6,333 bases of DNA from Promethearchaeota archaeon (GTDB lineage: Archaea; Asgardarchaeota; Lokiarchaeia; Sigynarchaeales; MK-D1), in assembly GCA_016839865.1 (NCBI GenBank), contig JAEOTN010000351.1, positions 1 through 6,333 on the forward strand, written 5' to 3'. Position 1 is the stretch's first letter. Each line of letters starts with the position of its first letter. The translations under genes were made by a program, and so were the position numbers. Positions 5,799 to 6,333 of the stretch are shown here, piece after piece. The notes below the pieces were generated by a model. The model was not told the DNA's origin, did not search any database, and worked only from the letters and a program-made list of their open reading frames with translations.

Positions 5799-6333
5799 AT
5801 GAGTTTAGGCGGACAACCCGTTCTTTTGTTAAAAGAAGGAGCGGAAAGACAACAAGGTAAAAATGCACAGCAAAATAATATTGCTGCTGCAAAAGTAATT
5901 GCCGAAGCGGTTCGAACGAGTCTTGGACCACAAGGTATGGATAAGATGTTGGTAGACCAATTCGGAGATGTGACCATCACTAATGATGGAGCCACAATCT
6001 TAAAAGAGATTGATGTCCAACACCCAGCAGCTAAAATGATTGTAGAGGTTGCTAAGACACAAGATGACGAGGTAGGAGATGGAACAACTACAGCAGTTGT
6101 GTTGACTGGTGAATTATTAAAACGTGCTGGTAAATTATTGGAACAAAAAATCCATCCTACGATTATTACTGAGGGATTCCAAAAAGCAGCGGAAAAAGCT
6201 TTAGAGATTTTAGACAATATTGGTACGAAAGTCGATCCAAAAGATGAAAACATCTTGAAACAAGCAGCAATGACTGCCATGTCTAGCAAAATCATTAATG
6301 AAAGCAAGGATAATATTGCAGAAATTGCAGTAA
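5799..6333 (+). CDS. ths: Thermosome subunit (group II chaperonin), 5' part only
   Basis: The first 178 codons of a group II (CCT/thermosome type) chaperonin subunit, an ATP-driven double-ring protein-folding machine of the cytoplasm. The full protein is normally about 540-560 residues, so roughly two thirds lie beyond the window edge; the frame is open to the last base. The start has the archaeal form [20 protein letters not shown] (4-23). Then come [16 protein letters not shown] (38-53), [11 protein letters not shown] (61-71) and the nucleotide-binding [13 protein letters not shown] (90-102), with catalytic-site aspartates D63 and D94 present. The ATG fits the family start; an in-frame GTG at 5790 directly follows a stop codon and would add only three residues. 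The subunit type (alpha, beta, gamma) cannot be told from this fragment. It is transcribed divergently from the gcv operon and is probably controlled separately. Confidence 0.95.
   Translation, partial: MSLGGQPVLLLKEGAERQQGKNAQQNNIAAAKVIAEAVRTSLGPQGMDKMLVDQFGDVTITNDGATILKEIDVQHPAAKMIVEVAKTQDDEVGDGTTTAVVLTGELLKRAGKLLEQKIHPTIITEGFQKAAEKALEILDNIGTKVDPKDENILKQAAMTAMSSKIINESKDNIAEIAV

Noticed and set aside
5774..6307. A 177-residue minus-strand reading frame over the thermosome gene
   Set aside because: It is the antisense shadow of a clear chaperonin coding frame; its Ser/Ala/Cys-rich translation is what the complement of such codons gives.

Overview
The window looks like a piece of an AT-rich archaeal chromosome. 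Three things point to Archaea: a group II chaperonin (thermosome) gene, the archaeal/eukaryotic ribosomal proteins L38e and L40e, and a small Cys4-plus-KH protein of the archaeal NusA-like type. L38e is known mainly from TACK and Asgard archaea and from eukaryotes, so I favour an Asgard or TACK lineage. I cannot name a genus from sequence alone.

Layout. (1) Bases 35-196, minus strand: a 53-residue rpl40e with a Cys4 zinc finger. (2) Bases 332-526, plus strand: rpl38e, divergent from rpl40e. (3) About 585-1136, plus strand: the Cys4/KH-like protein. Its start is ambiguous, because a strong Shine-Dalgarno lies just downstream of the first possible start codon. (4) Bases 1151-5517, minus strand: a tight four-gene glycine cleavage operon, transcribed gcvT, gcvH, gcvPA, gcvPB, with gaps of only 15, 2 and 3 bases. 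(5) Bases 5518-5798: a 281-base divergent promoter region with a perfect 10-bp inverted repeat and a second, weaker hairpin. (6) From 5799, plus strand: the first 178 codons of a thermosome subunit, cut by the window end.

The operon encodes the aminomethyltransferase (T), the lipoyl carrier (H) and the split glycine decarboxylase (P-alpha, P-beta). Together they decarboxylate glycine and pass the methylene group to a tetrahydrofolate-type carrier, or run in reverse. The dihydrolipoyl dehydrogenase (L protein) that completes the cycle is not here. The rest is translation, RNA-binding and protein-folding housekeeping.

Two initiation styles coexist. Putative transcription-unit-leading genes (rpl38e, gcvT, thermosome) have an AT-rich box about 22-28 bases before the ATG and no Shine-Dalgarno, which suggests leaderless mRNAs. 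The internal operon genes have purine-rich Shine-Dalgarno sequences. I see no mobile element, CRISPR array, rRNA or tRNA gene, and no convincing new multi-gene system. The points most worth a second look are the KH-like protein (start codon and missing GxxG loop) and the inverted repeat upstream of gcvT.
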